In this document: piece by piece, positions 8,277 through 15,950 of the stretch
Numbering within the stretch: the first letter of the stretch is position 1
Layout of the letters: each line of letters starts with the position of its first letter
Source: Halostagnicola larsenii XH-48
GTDB lineage: Archaea > Halobacteriota > Halobacteria > Halobacteriales > Natrialbaceae
DNA: 64,000 bases
NCBI RefSeq assembly: GCF_000517625.1
Contig: NZ_CP007056.1
Span: 310,001 to 374,000, forward strand
Direction of reading: 5' to 3'
Program-made: the position numbers and the translations under genes
Notes under the pieces: generated by a model
The model's input: the letters and a program-made list of their open reading frames with translations, nothing else
Told to the model about the DNA's origin: nothing
Databases searched by the model: none

Positions 8277-10060
8277 GTTCTGGTCACGATGGGGTTTTCG
8301 ATATCGACGTAGACGGACTGGTTTTCGAGCGATTCCTCGAGTTCGTCGAGTCCCCGAAAGCGCGTCAACAGGTTCCCCTTGCAGGGGATCTGTGACTCCG
8401 TCAGCGAAACGGAGACGAGCTCGGACGACGGCGGTTCAGACACACGAAGCGACTCGAGCGCCGACCGAAGATCATCCAACAGCGCCCGTTCGGGAGCGAG
8501 CCCGGCGACGCCGAGCGCGTTGACGACTCCGAAGGCGTTGTTACAGATGATGTAGTACCGCAGCCGCTCGTCGGCAACCGAGTCCGGACAGATCGTTCCC
8601 GCCCGGTCGCCGACTCCAGGAAGCCACGCATCGACCCGTTCGTAGCGAGATTCGGGGAAATAGTAGCCTTGATTATCACGATAGTAGCCTTCAGCGGGCC
8701 AACCCGCTTCGTTGAGACGGAGCAGCGTGTTCTGCTGGTGTGCCTCCATGCCGACGCCGAGCTCGAAATAGGTCCACAGGATCGGCCGAACGGTGACGGC
8801 GAGGTACTCGCGGAACCACTCGCGGGCGACCGCATCCTCGGGTCGGCCAGTTCGCTCCGCGATATCGCGCACGACTCGAGCGAGCCGGGACGGGCCGTCA
8901 ACGCCGTCCTGACAGAGAGCGACGACCGGCGAGACGTTCGCCGCGTCCGATCCGCGAAACGGGTTTTCTCGGAGGACGGTCTCGAATCCGGATTCCGGCC
9001 CCTCGCCGAGTTCGAGCGTCAACGCGGCGGGGTCTTCGACGACGCGGAACCGCGGCCACATCTCGTGAAGCCGGTCACCGAACTCCGTCTCGAGGAGGTC
9101 CGAGACGGCCACGCCGCGAGCCAGTTCGGGGCGTTTGTTCGTCCGCTCTGCGTTCGTGATCTCGACCGCGAGCGACCCTTTCACCATAAACGGAGCGTCC
9201 GGGCTCCACAGCGTTCGCACCGATGTCGTCGGATAGAAGGTTGGCCCGAACGTCCCCAGGTCGACCAGTTCGTCCGACGACAGCGCTACCTCAACGTGTT
9301 CTTGCGAACGGAGGTGATCGGCCTGCCATGGATGGGTCGGAACGAGAACCCGCCCCTCCTCCATGGCAGCGGTCGCCGCCGGCGGTCGATCGTCGGCAAG
9401 CGCCTGTTGAACCCACTCGCTCGCCGACCCGTCTCGAGCCGACCACTCCGTGACGATGGACGGATCGGCCGCGAAGTACCTGAGCTGGAACGATCCCGCT
9501 AGCTCGGGTGCGTACGTCGGAACGTCGTGAGGCGAAATCCCCTCGCGGCTTTTCGGAGTGGGATGCAGGAGATGCCCGTATAGCAGCGATTGTTCGGCGT
9601 CGCGGAACGTCGTTCCCGGTTCACAGAGCTGCGTTAGGTCGGAACGTTCGCCGACGAATCGTTCGATTGCCGCCCGCGAGACGAGGACACGACGAAGGAG
9701 ATCCGCCCCCGTCGAGGCGTTCTCGCCGTCGGCCGCAAGCGCCAGTTCACGGCAGACGAGCGCGGCGAGCGAACCGGCGTCCAGCGCGGCGAGTGCGTCG
9801 TCGCGGCCGCGGGTGTACACCGGGAGGTCGAACAGGTGTCTGCCCGTCGCCGACTCGTAGCGCAGCGGCGCGAACACCGTCATCCCCTGCTCGTCCAGCG
9901 AGAGACGGACGACGTCGCCCTCGCCGTCGACTGGCGACTCGTTCGCGGCGATAACGTCGCCGTCGTTCGTCTCTCTGAGATAGCAGTTGAGAAACGCGTG
10001 TACGGTCGCCGACTCCGCGTGCTCAGCGGGCGTCGAACAGCCGGCTCCAACCGTGGTCAT
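8273..10060 (-). CDS. iucA: NIS siderophore synthetase, IucA/IucC family (RhbC-like)
   Basis: 595 residues, NRPS-independent siderophore synthetase. Seen are VPTHPWQADHLRSQ (about 240), the adenylation-site segment TTSVRTLWSPDAPFMVKGSL, TNAERTNKR, and the FhuF-like C-terminal half with ELGVGMEAHQQNTLLRLNEAG. These enzymes activate a citrate carboxyl with ATP and join it to an amine or hydroxylamine. Together with the second synthetase at 15947-17914 it would attach two N-acyl-N-hydroxydiamine arms to citrate. ATGA overlaps with both neighbours. Confidence 0.9.
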   Translation of the reverse strand: MTTVGAGCSTPAEHAESATVHAFLNCYLRETNDGDVIAANESPVDGEGDVVRLSLDEQGMTVFAPLRYESATGRHLFDLPVYTRGRDDALAALDAGSLAALVCRELALAADGENASTGADLLRRVLVSRAAIERFVGERSDLTQLCEPGTTFRDAEQSLLYGHLLHPTPKSREGISPHDVPTYAPELAGSFQLRYFAADPSIVTEWSARDGSASEWVQQALADDRPPAATAAMEEGRVLVPTHPWQADHLRSQEHVEVALSSDELVDLGTFGPTFYPTTSVRTLWSPDAPFMVKGSLAVEITNAERTNKRPELARGVAVSDLLETEFGDRLHEMWPRFRVVEDPAALTLELGEGPESGFETVLRENPFRGSDAANVSPVVALCQDGVDGPSRLARVVRDIAERTGRPEDAVAREWFREYLAVTVRPILWTYFELGVGMEAHQQNTLLRLNEAGWPAEGYYRDNQGYYFPESRYERVDAWLPGVGDRAGTICPDSVADERLRYYIICNNAFGVVNALGVAGLAPERALLDDLRSALESLRVSEPPSSELVSVSLTESQIPCKGNLLTRFRGLDELEESLENQSVYVDIENPIVTRT

Positions 10061-11652
10061 CGCTCCACCCCGTCGGTCGAACCGCCAGCGTTTCCGCGCT
10101 CGGTTTCGACCGGCGCGGTTCCGAGCTCCGCCGCCTCGACGGTCGCGGCATGGCGTTGTCCCCGCTCGAGCAACGTCCGAATGTCGTCGACTGTCGTCCG
10201 AGGGTTCAAGAGCGTGAGTTTGAGCGTGACGCGGTCCTCGACCGTAGTGCGGGCGACGATTCCCTCACCTGCGTCGAACAAGAACTCACGAATCTCGCGG
10301 TTCAAGCGGTCGGACCACTCGCCATCGGCGAGTTCTGGATGGTCGTTAGACGGTTGGTACCGAAAGGTGACGACGTTCAGCGTCGGATCGCACACCAGTT
10401 CGTAGGCGTCGTCGGCGCGTACCAGCTCGGCGGTCCGGGTCGCGACCGACAGTGATCGATCGACCAGCGCCTCGAGCCCCTTGCGACCCACCGTCCGGAA
10501 GGCGATGTACGGTTTGAGCGCATCGAAGCGACGGGTCGTCAGCGTCGACTTCTCCACGCGATGCGGGGCGTCGTCGCCGTCGGGGTTGAGGTACGCCGCG
10601 TGACGAGCCATGAGGTCGAAGTCGTCACCCTCGCGCAGGAGAAACGCGCCGCAGGAGATGGGTTGGTAGAACAGCTTGTGAAAGTCGACCGAGAGCGAGT
10701 CCGCTCGTTCGATTCCGGCGATCGCCGATCGGTGTTCGTCACTGACGGCGAGCGCGCCGCCGTAAGCCGCGTCCACGTGGTACCAGAGGTCGTGCTCGGC
10801 CGCGATATCGGCGAGCTCCTCGAGCGGATCGATGCTCCCAAAGTCGGTCGTGCCCGCGGTGGCGAAGAGCGCGAACGGCCGCTCTCCGTTCCGTTTCATC
10901 CGTTCGAGTTGGGTTCGAAGCGCCTCCGGGTCCATTCGATACGTTCGATCCGTCGGCACCGAGACGACGGCGTCCTCTCCCAACCCGAGGTGGGCGGCTC
11001 CCTGGGCGGCCGTGAAGTGCGCGTGCTCCGAGCAGAGCACCCGCATGTCCGTCGCAGCCGGGGGGAGCCCGTTCGCTCGCGCCGACCGGTCGAACCGATC
11101 GGCGACGTAGCGATTGCGAGCGAGCAACAGCCCCTGGAAATTCGACTGCGTGCCGCCGCTGGTCATCACGCCGTCGGCGGCGTCGCCGAGCGAGAACAGG
11201 TCCGCGAGGTCGTCGATCACCCGTTCTTCGATCACGGTCGCTGCCGGCGCCTGATCGAAGGAGTCCATGGATTGGTTGACCGCCGTCAGCAACATCTCCG
11301 CGGCGAGTCCCGGCACCATCGGCGGACACTGGAGGTGGGCGACGCACGCTTCGTCCGACGGCACGACGGAGTTCGCGAGGACGTCGGTCGCGACCTCGTC
11401 GAGAACGACGGAAAGTGGCGCGCCGGTTTCGGGGATCGTCTCCCCGTCGAGGTGATCTCGAAGCGCTCGATACCCTCGTCCCGTGTACGGGTCGTCGGCC
11501 TCTCCAACTGTGGTTACGACTGCCTCTGCCGCTTGCTCTACCGCGCCGAGGTACGCTCGGTTTCCGTCATCGCTGCCCAAGAAGAGTCGGTCCGCGAGAG
11601 CGCGTCCGTTCGACGGTCGATCGTCGCTCGCGGGAGAATATTGCTCGGTCAT
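10057..11652 (-). CDS. ddc: L-2,4-diaminobutyrate decarboxylase (RhbB-like)
   Basis: 531 residues, group II PLP decarboxylase. The PLP Lys is in SLSVDFHKLFYQPISCG; before it come TSGGTQSNFQGLLLARN and HVDAAYGG, the latter carrying the Asp that holds the pyridine nitrogen. It converts L-2,4-diaminobutyrate to 1,3-diaminopropane. Its place between the aminotransferase and NIS genes is that of rhbB; the corresponding Haloferax gene is called bdb. It overlaps both neighbours by 4 bases. Confidence 0.9.
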   Translation of the reverse strand: MTEQYSPASDDRPSNGRALADRLFLGSDDGNRAYLGAVEQAAEAVVTTVGEADDPYTGRGYRALRDHLDGETIPETGAPLSVVLDEVATDVLANSVVPSDEACVAHLQCPPMVPGLAAEMLLTAVNQSMDSFDQAPAATVIEERVIDDLADLFSLGDAADGVMTSGGTQSNFQGLLLARNRYVADRFDRSARANGLPPAATDMRVLCSEHAHFTAAQGAAHLGLGEDAVVSVPTDRTYRMDPEALRTQLERMKRNGERPFALFATAGTTDFGSIDPLEELADIAAEHDLWYHVDAAYGGALAVSDEHRSAIAGIERADSLSVDFHKLFYQPISCGAFLLREGDDFDLMARHAAYLNPDGDDAPHRVEKSTLTTRRFDALKPYIAFRTVGRKGLEALVDRSLSVATRTAELVRADDAYELVCDPTLNVVTFRYQPSNDHPELADGEWSDRLNREIREFLFDAGEGIVARTTVEDRVTLKLTLLNPRTTVDDIRTLLERGQRHAATVEAAELGTAPVETERGNAGGSTDGVER

Positions 11653-13061
11653 CTTCCCCCCGCTGGCGTCACCGTCGCCTCGACAGCCTCGACGAATCGA
11701 GCGGCGATCTCATCGATCTGTTGGGGGGAGACGATAAGCGGCGGCAGGAAGCGGGCGACGGCGGAGTCGCGTCCGCCCGTCTCGATGATCAACCCCCGGT
11801 CGAAACAGGCCGCGGAGACGTCCGACGCGAGTTCGCCGTCGGGCGGGGGAACCTCTCCGTCGCCGACCGCCGTCGGATCGACGAACTCCACGCCGAGCAT
11901 TAACCCGCGCCCACGGACGTCTCCGATCTCCTCGAAGCGGTCGGCAAGTCGGTCCAACCGCTTTCGAAGCCGCATCCCCATTTCGGCCGCGTGATCGTCG
12001 AGATTATCGTCCAAAACGCGTCGCATCGTGACGCGTCCGGCCGCCATCGCGAGCTGATGGCCTCGAAAGGTTCCCGCGTGCGCGCCGGGTTCCCACTCGT
12101 CGAGCGATTCGTCGTAGATGACGACGGCGATCGGAAGCCCGCCGCCGATCGCCTTCGAGCAGGTGATCACGTCCGGAACGATCCCCGCGTGTTCGAACGC
12201 CCACGTCTCTCCGGTCCGCCCCATTCCGGTCTGGATCTCGTCGACGATGAGCGGAACGTCCGCCTCCCGCGTTATCCGGCGGACCTCACGGACCCACTCG
12301 TCCGGTGCGGGATTGACGCCACCCTCACCCTGAACGAGCTCGAGGATCATGCCGGCGGGACTCGCGACGCCACTTTCCGGGTCGGTGAGTACTCGCTCGA
12401 CGAAGTGACTGATCGATCTGTGATCCTCATCGAAACCGAACGGATGTCGATACTGGTCCGGGTAGGGAAGGTGGTGAACGTTCCCGCCCGTTCCCGCGAT
12501 CGACTCTTTCGCGCTCACGTCGCCCATGAGACCGAGGGCACCGCTCGTCATTCCATGGTACCCTCCTTGATACCCGAGAACGCTGTCGTTCCCGGTGGCG
12601 GTTTTGACGAGTTTAAGCGCCGCTTCGACGGCGTCCGTCCCGGCCGGCGAGCAGAACTGCACTTTCGCGCGCTCCGTGAACGCATCCGGGAGGCTCTCGA
12701 ACAGCGTGTCCACGAACGCCTCCTTCTCCGGCGTGGTGATGTCGAGGGTGTGAAGTGGTCGATCCTCTTCGAACAACCGCTCCAGTTCCTCGATCACGGC
12801 CGGATGGTTGTGACCAAGCGCGAGCGTTCCGGCACCAGCGAGACAGTCGAGGTACTCGTTCCCGTCGGCGTCGACGATCTCGAGTCCGTCGGCACTGGCG
12901 ATCGCGAACGGCAGCGACCGCGGATAGGTTCGGGCGTTTGACTCTCGGTCCGCCTGACTCGCTCGCAGTCTCGCATTTGACTGCTCCGCTCTCGGCGCTC
13001 GAGTAGTTGATCGGCTGATCGTTCTGCCAGTGCCGCCGTCGTTCGATTGATTCGGTGGCAT
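11649..13061 (-). CDS. dat: Diaminobutyrate--2-oxoglutarate aminotransferase (RhbA-like)
   Basis: 470 residues, class III PLP aminotransferase. The motif LIVDEIQTGMGRTG and the PLP Lys in ITCSKAIGGGLP are seen, plus FCSPAGTDAVEAALKL near residue 135. It makes L-2,4-diaminobutyrate from aspartate semialdehyde with glutamate as donor. First gene of the operon dat-ddc-iucA-iucB-iucD, with its own promoter carrying two iron boxes. The ATG at 13061 lies 4 bases from the nearer box, consistent with a leaderless mRNA. Confidence 0.9.
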   Translation of the reverse strand: MPPNQSNDGGTGRTISRSTTRAPRAEQSNARLRASQADRESNARTYPRSLPFAIASADGLEIVDADGNEYLDCLAGAGTLALGHNHPAVIEELERLFEEDRPLHTLDITTPEKEAFVDTLFESLPDAFTERAKVQFCSPAGTDAVEAALKLVKTATGNDSVLGYQGGYHGMTSGALGLMGDVSAKESIAGTGGNVHHLPYPDQYRHPFGFDEDHRSISHFVERVLTDPESGVASPAGMILELVQGEGGVNPAPDEWVREVRRITREADVPLIVDEIQTGMGRTGETWAFEHAGIVPDVITCSKAIGGGLPIAVVIYDESLDEWEPGAHAGTFRGHQLAMAAGRVTMRRVLDDNLDDHAAEMGMRLRKRLDRLADRFEEIGDVRGRGLMLGVEFVDPTAVGDGEVPPPDGELASDVSAACFDRGLIIETGGRDSAVARFLPPLIVSPQQIDEIAARFVEAVEATVTPAGGR

Positions 13062-13065
13062 GGGT

Positions 13066-13081
13066 TTTAGGTTAACCTAAA
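13066..13081. promoter_or_regulatory. Iron box proximal to dat
   Basis: TTTAGG-TTAA-CCTAAA, a fully symmetric 16-bp palindrome 4 bases upstream of the dat start on the minus strand. Its position, between a poor TATA-like tttttcaa and the ATG, is the same as for the other boxes of the island. Repression under iron-rich conditions is inferred. Confidence 0.75.
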
Positions 13082-13099
13082 AGTTGAAAAACGTATTGG

Positions 13100-13115
13100 T
13101 TTAGGTAAGCCAAAA
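13100..13115. promoter_or_regulatory. Distal iron box of dat promoter
   Basis: TTTAGG-TAAG-CCAAAA, one mismatch from the consensus, 34 bp upstream of the proximal box. Tandem boxes also occur before the binding-protein gene at 18093, with 36 bp between them, which suggests binding of two repressor units on a similar helical face. Confidence 0.65.
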
Positions 13116-13159
13116 ATATACAGTGTGATCTCGACCACCGGTTCGGGGACGACGGTCCG

Positions 13160-14380
13160 TCAGCTTCCAACGACCGACGGAATACCGCCGTAGGTCGTGT
13201 AAAGTCCACCGGTGACGAGGGCACCCGCGATGATCGGAACGCAGGCGCTGAGCGCGTAGAGCGAGCCGAATCCGATCGCCTCCGCCAGCGGAAGCGACAC
13301 CAGCAACCCGACCGATGCGCCCAGATCGCCGAACGCGTTGTACGTTCCGGTTGCACGCCCCATCCGATCGCTTGCGGTCAAATCCCCCAGCATGGATACC
13401 AGCGGCCCTCCGACACCGCCCTGGCCGGCCCCCAGGAGGAGAACCGACGCGACAAGCACCGGCATCGTCGAGCCGAACGCGAGCAGGAAAACACCGACAG
13501 ACAAACAGCCTAGACAAGACAGGATCACCGGCAATCGGTGAGCGATGAGATCGCTCGCCTTTCCGCCCGCCACCGAAAACACTGACCCGGTGAGGACGCT
13601 GAGACCGATCAGGACGCCGGAGGTACCCTGGGCCCCGATCGTGACCGTTCCGGCGTTTATCACATCGAGAAAGGAGACCAGCGTCGCGAACACGACGCCG
13701 TTGTAGGTGAACAAAAGCGCGAAGTTGGCCCCGCCAGCGATCAACACCGGCGGGCTGAAATCGAGGTTTCCGAGCCCGACGTTCGTCGATCGATCGGCGC
13801 CGTGAGTTTCCGGAATCGCAACCGCGGTTAACAGACACGCCAGTACCGAGAGCGCGGACGCAACCCCGAAGGCGGTGCCAGCGCCGTACACTTCGCCGAC
13901 GATGCCGCCGATGGCCATCCCGGCCGGGAATCCCATCGACGTCCCGCCTCGGACGATGCTCATCGTCTGCCCGCGCGACTCCGGATCGCAGACGTCGGCG
14001 GCGATCGTGTACGCCGCCGCGAGAACGAACGCGCTACCCAGACCCCACAGCACCCGTGCCCCCGTGAACCAGAGAGCGGGGCGTCCGCTCTCGAGGGCGA
14101 TCAGGTACCCGAGCGTGGCGATCGTCTCGAGTCCGACGCCGACGACGAACGGTTTCCGGGTTCCGATCCTGTCGACGACCACTCCCACGGGCGCGTTCGC
14201 GAGGAGCCGCACGATACGATTGGCGCTCAGGATGATCCCGACGACGAACGGAGCGATACCTACGACGGCCCCGAGGTTCGGGAGGATCGGGAAGACGACG
14301 CCGCCGCCAAACCCGAGGAAGAACGTGCTAAGGAGAACCGCGATCACTGCGCTCGGTACGCCGAATCCCCGCGTCCACAT
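13160..14380 (-). CDS. MFS transporter in siderophore locus
   Basis: 406 residues, about 12 hydrophobic helices. The A-like motif between helices 2 and 3 reads NAPVGVVVDRIGTRKP, marking the major facilitator superfamily. It follows the glutamine-synthetase-like gene with a single base between stop and start, so the two form an operon under the iron box at 15745-15760. It may export the finished siderophore, the usual role of MFS proteins in NIS clusters; an RhtX-like importer role is the alternative. Confidence 0.85.
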   Translation of the reverse strand: MWTRGFGVPSAVIAVLLSTFFLGFGGGVVFPILPNLGAVVGIAPFVVGIILSANRIVRLLANAPVGVVVDRIGTRKPFVVGVGLETIATLGYLIALESGRPALWFTGARVLWGLGSAFVLAAAYTIAADVCDPESRGQTMSIVRGGTSMGFPAGMAIGGIVGEVYGAGTAFGVASALSVLACLLTAVAIPETHGADRSTNVGLGNLDFSPPVLIAGGANFALLFTYNGVVFATLVSFLDVINAGTVTIGAQGTSGVLIGLSVLTGSVFSVAGGKASDLIAHRLPVILSCLGCLSVGVFLLAFGSTMPVLVASVLLLGAGQGGVGGPLVSMLGDLTASDRMGRATGTYNAFGDLGASVGLLVSLPLAEAIGFGSLYALSACVPIIAGALVTGGLYTTYGGIPSVVGS

Positions 14381-14381
14381 G

Positions 14382-15722
14382 TCAGTACACGCTCCGAAGG
14401 CGATCGCGTTCCCAGGCGCCGGCGCTGTCGGTGAACTGATCCCAGTGACTCCGCTTGACCTGAAGGTAGGTTTCGAACAGTTCGTCCCCGAGCGCCTCGC
14501 GTAGCACTCGATCGGATTCGAATTCCTCGAGCGCCGCGCCGAGCGTCCTCGGCAGCCGTTCGACCGCTCGCTCCTCGAGTTCGCCGTCGGAGAGCGTCGC
14601 CGGGTCGACGGCGACGGGTTCCGGCGGGGCGATCTCGCGGTCGATTCCGTCGTATCCCGCCGCGAGTATTCCGAGCAGCGCGAGGTAGGGATTCGCCGTA
14701 CAATCGGCCGCCCTGAACTCGATCCGGGTCGCCGTCGCCGGGTCGGAGCCGCCGACTGCGGGGACGCGCACGAGCGCCTCGCGGTTTCCGTGACCCCAAC
14801 AAGCGAATCCGGTTGCGCCGAGTTGGGGGCGAAGCCGGGCGTAGGAGTTGGCTGTCGGCGCCGTCAGCGCCGTCAGCGCGTGTGCATGCGTTAAAACGCC
14901 GCCGATAAAGTGACGAGCGGTCGGGCTCAAGCCGCCGGATTCGCCAGTGTAGAACCGGTTGGCGTCGTCCCACAGCGACAGGTGAATGTGACAGCCGTTC
15001 GTCGAGTGCTCGAACGGTTTCGGGAGAAATGTCGACCCGTAGCCGTGGTCGCGGGCGATGGCGTTGACGGTTTCACGCAAGAGGACGTGTTCGTCGGCCG
15101 AACGGACTCCGGCGGCTCGACCAGTGACGATTTCATGTTTGCCGGCCGCGTACTCCGGGTAGTATTTTTCGACAGGGATGTCTTGGCTCTTCAACGAATC
15201 GATCATCGATAGGATCACTCCGTGGGTTTCTCGCGTGCTCTCGGTGGCGTAGGCACCACGCTCGTCGACCCGATGGACGGTCCCTTCGTCGTCAGTCTCG
15301 AACAGGTGAAACTCGCTCTCGAACGCGGCTTCAGGCGAGAGGCCCTCCCGCTCCATTTTCCGAACGAACGCTCGCAGCGACGATCTCGGGTCGACGGTCC
15401 AGGGCTCTCCGTCCACGGTCTCGATGTCACAGAGCATCGCGCCGGTGCACTCGGCGTAGGGCAGTTCGCGAAACGTCCCGGGATCCGGGCGGAGCCGCAC
15501 CTCACCGGCCGCGTCGAACCGCCCGTTCTTGTCGCGAATCCCGAGTGCGTTGTACGTCTGGACGAGTTGCGAGAGCGTCACCCCGTCTTCGATCGCGGAC
15601 TCGACTTTCGACGCGTCGACCGCATGAGTCCGCACGACCCCGCTCTGAGTAACGAACAACAATCGCACGAGCTGGCAGTCTCCGTTCCGACACCGATCGA
15701 CCGCGGTTGATTCTGTCGTCAT
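14382..15722 (-). CDS. Glutamine synthetase family protein in siderophore locus
   Basis: 446 residues, complete GS fold. A beta-grasp start (VRLLFVTQSGVVRTHAVDA) is followed by metal-site Glu in FESEFHLF (about 134-141) and GKHEIV (195-200), then NGCHIHLSLW (242-251), NSYARLRPQ (292-300) and RIEFRAADCTANPYLALLG (333-351). Housekeeping GlnA has GSGMH where this has TNGCH, so it is probably a gamma-glutamyl or other amide ligase on a different amine, as in PuuA-type enzymes. It is co-transcribed with the MFS gene and iron-boxed, so a role in siderophore making or diaminopropane handling is inferred. Confidence 0.85.
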   Translation of the reverse strand: MTTESTAVDRCRNGDCQLVRLLFVTQSGVVRTHAVDASKVESAIEDGVTLSQLVQTYNALGIRDKNGRFDAAGEVRLRPDPGTFRELPYAECTGAMLCDIETVDGEPWTVDPRSSLRAFVRKMEREGLSPEAAFESEFHLFETDDEGTVHRVDERGAYATESTRETHGVILSMIDSLKSQDIPVEKYYPEYAAGKHEIVTGRAAGVRSADEHVLLRETVNAIARDHGYGSTFLPKPFEHSTNGCHIHLSLWDDANRFYTGESGGLSPTARHFIGGVLTHAHALTALTAPTANSYARLRPQLGATGFACWGHGNREALVRVPAVGGSDPATATRIEFRAADCTANPYLALLGILAAGYDGIDREIAPPEPVAVDPATLSDGELEERAVERLPRTLGAALEEFESDRVLREALGDELFETYLQVKRSHWDQFTDSAGAWERDRLRSVY

Positions 15723-15744
15723 TACGCTTCGAACGATGCATTTC

Positions 15745-15760
15745 TTTAGGCAGACCTAAA
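15745..15760. promoter_or_regulatory. Iron box of GS-like/MFS operon
   Basis: TTTAGG-CAGA-CCTAAA (plus strand), perfect 6-bp arms. It lies 22 bases before the GS-like ATG. A TATA-like gttaattt lies on its far side for minus-strand transcription. An out-of-frame ATG at 15741 lies 3 bases from the box, at the spacing seen for real starts at other boxes. Confidence 0.7.
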
Positions 15761-15856
15761 AATTAACGGTGTTTAAAATATAATGGCAACACACTCCCCC
15801 AAAGAACATCGCCAGACTTGCTGCAGACATCGCCTCGATGGAAACACTTTTTATTT

Positions 15857-15872
15857 TTTAGGTCAGCCTAAA
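15857..15872. promoter_or_regulatory. Iron box of second NIS synthetase
   Basis: TTTAGG-TCAG-CCTAAA, preceded by the TATA-like ctttttattt (15847-15856). It ends 3 bases before an ATG at 15876 that opens a 24-codon leader ORF, and 74 bases before the likely start of the synthetase. Confidence 0.75.
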
Positions 15873-15875
15873 AAT

Positions 15876-15950
15876 ATGCACGGATCGACGTGCCGATCGA
15901 TGGTACCACCGACAGACCGAGTTCACCTAATCGAGGGCGTTCATCGATGA
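15876..15950 (+). CDS. Putative 24-residue leader ORF, coupled to iucC
   Basis: ATG at 15876 opens MHGSTCRSMVPPTDRVHLIE and four more residues, then stops at 15948-15950 overlapping the synthetase ATG (15947) as ATGA. Its ATG is 3 bases after the iron box and about 26 after the TATA element, exactly where leaderless genes in this island start. The mRNA probably begins at this ATG, and the synthetase would be read by termination-reinitiation. Peptide expression is inferred, not shown. Confidence 0.45.
   Translation: MHGSTCRSMVPPTDRVHLIEGVHR

Noticed and set aside
9508-9954. Long Arg-rich frame antisense to the NIS synthetase
   Set aside because: High-GC shadow frame; the real gene on the other strand has full motifs.
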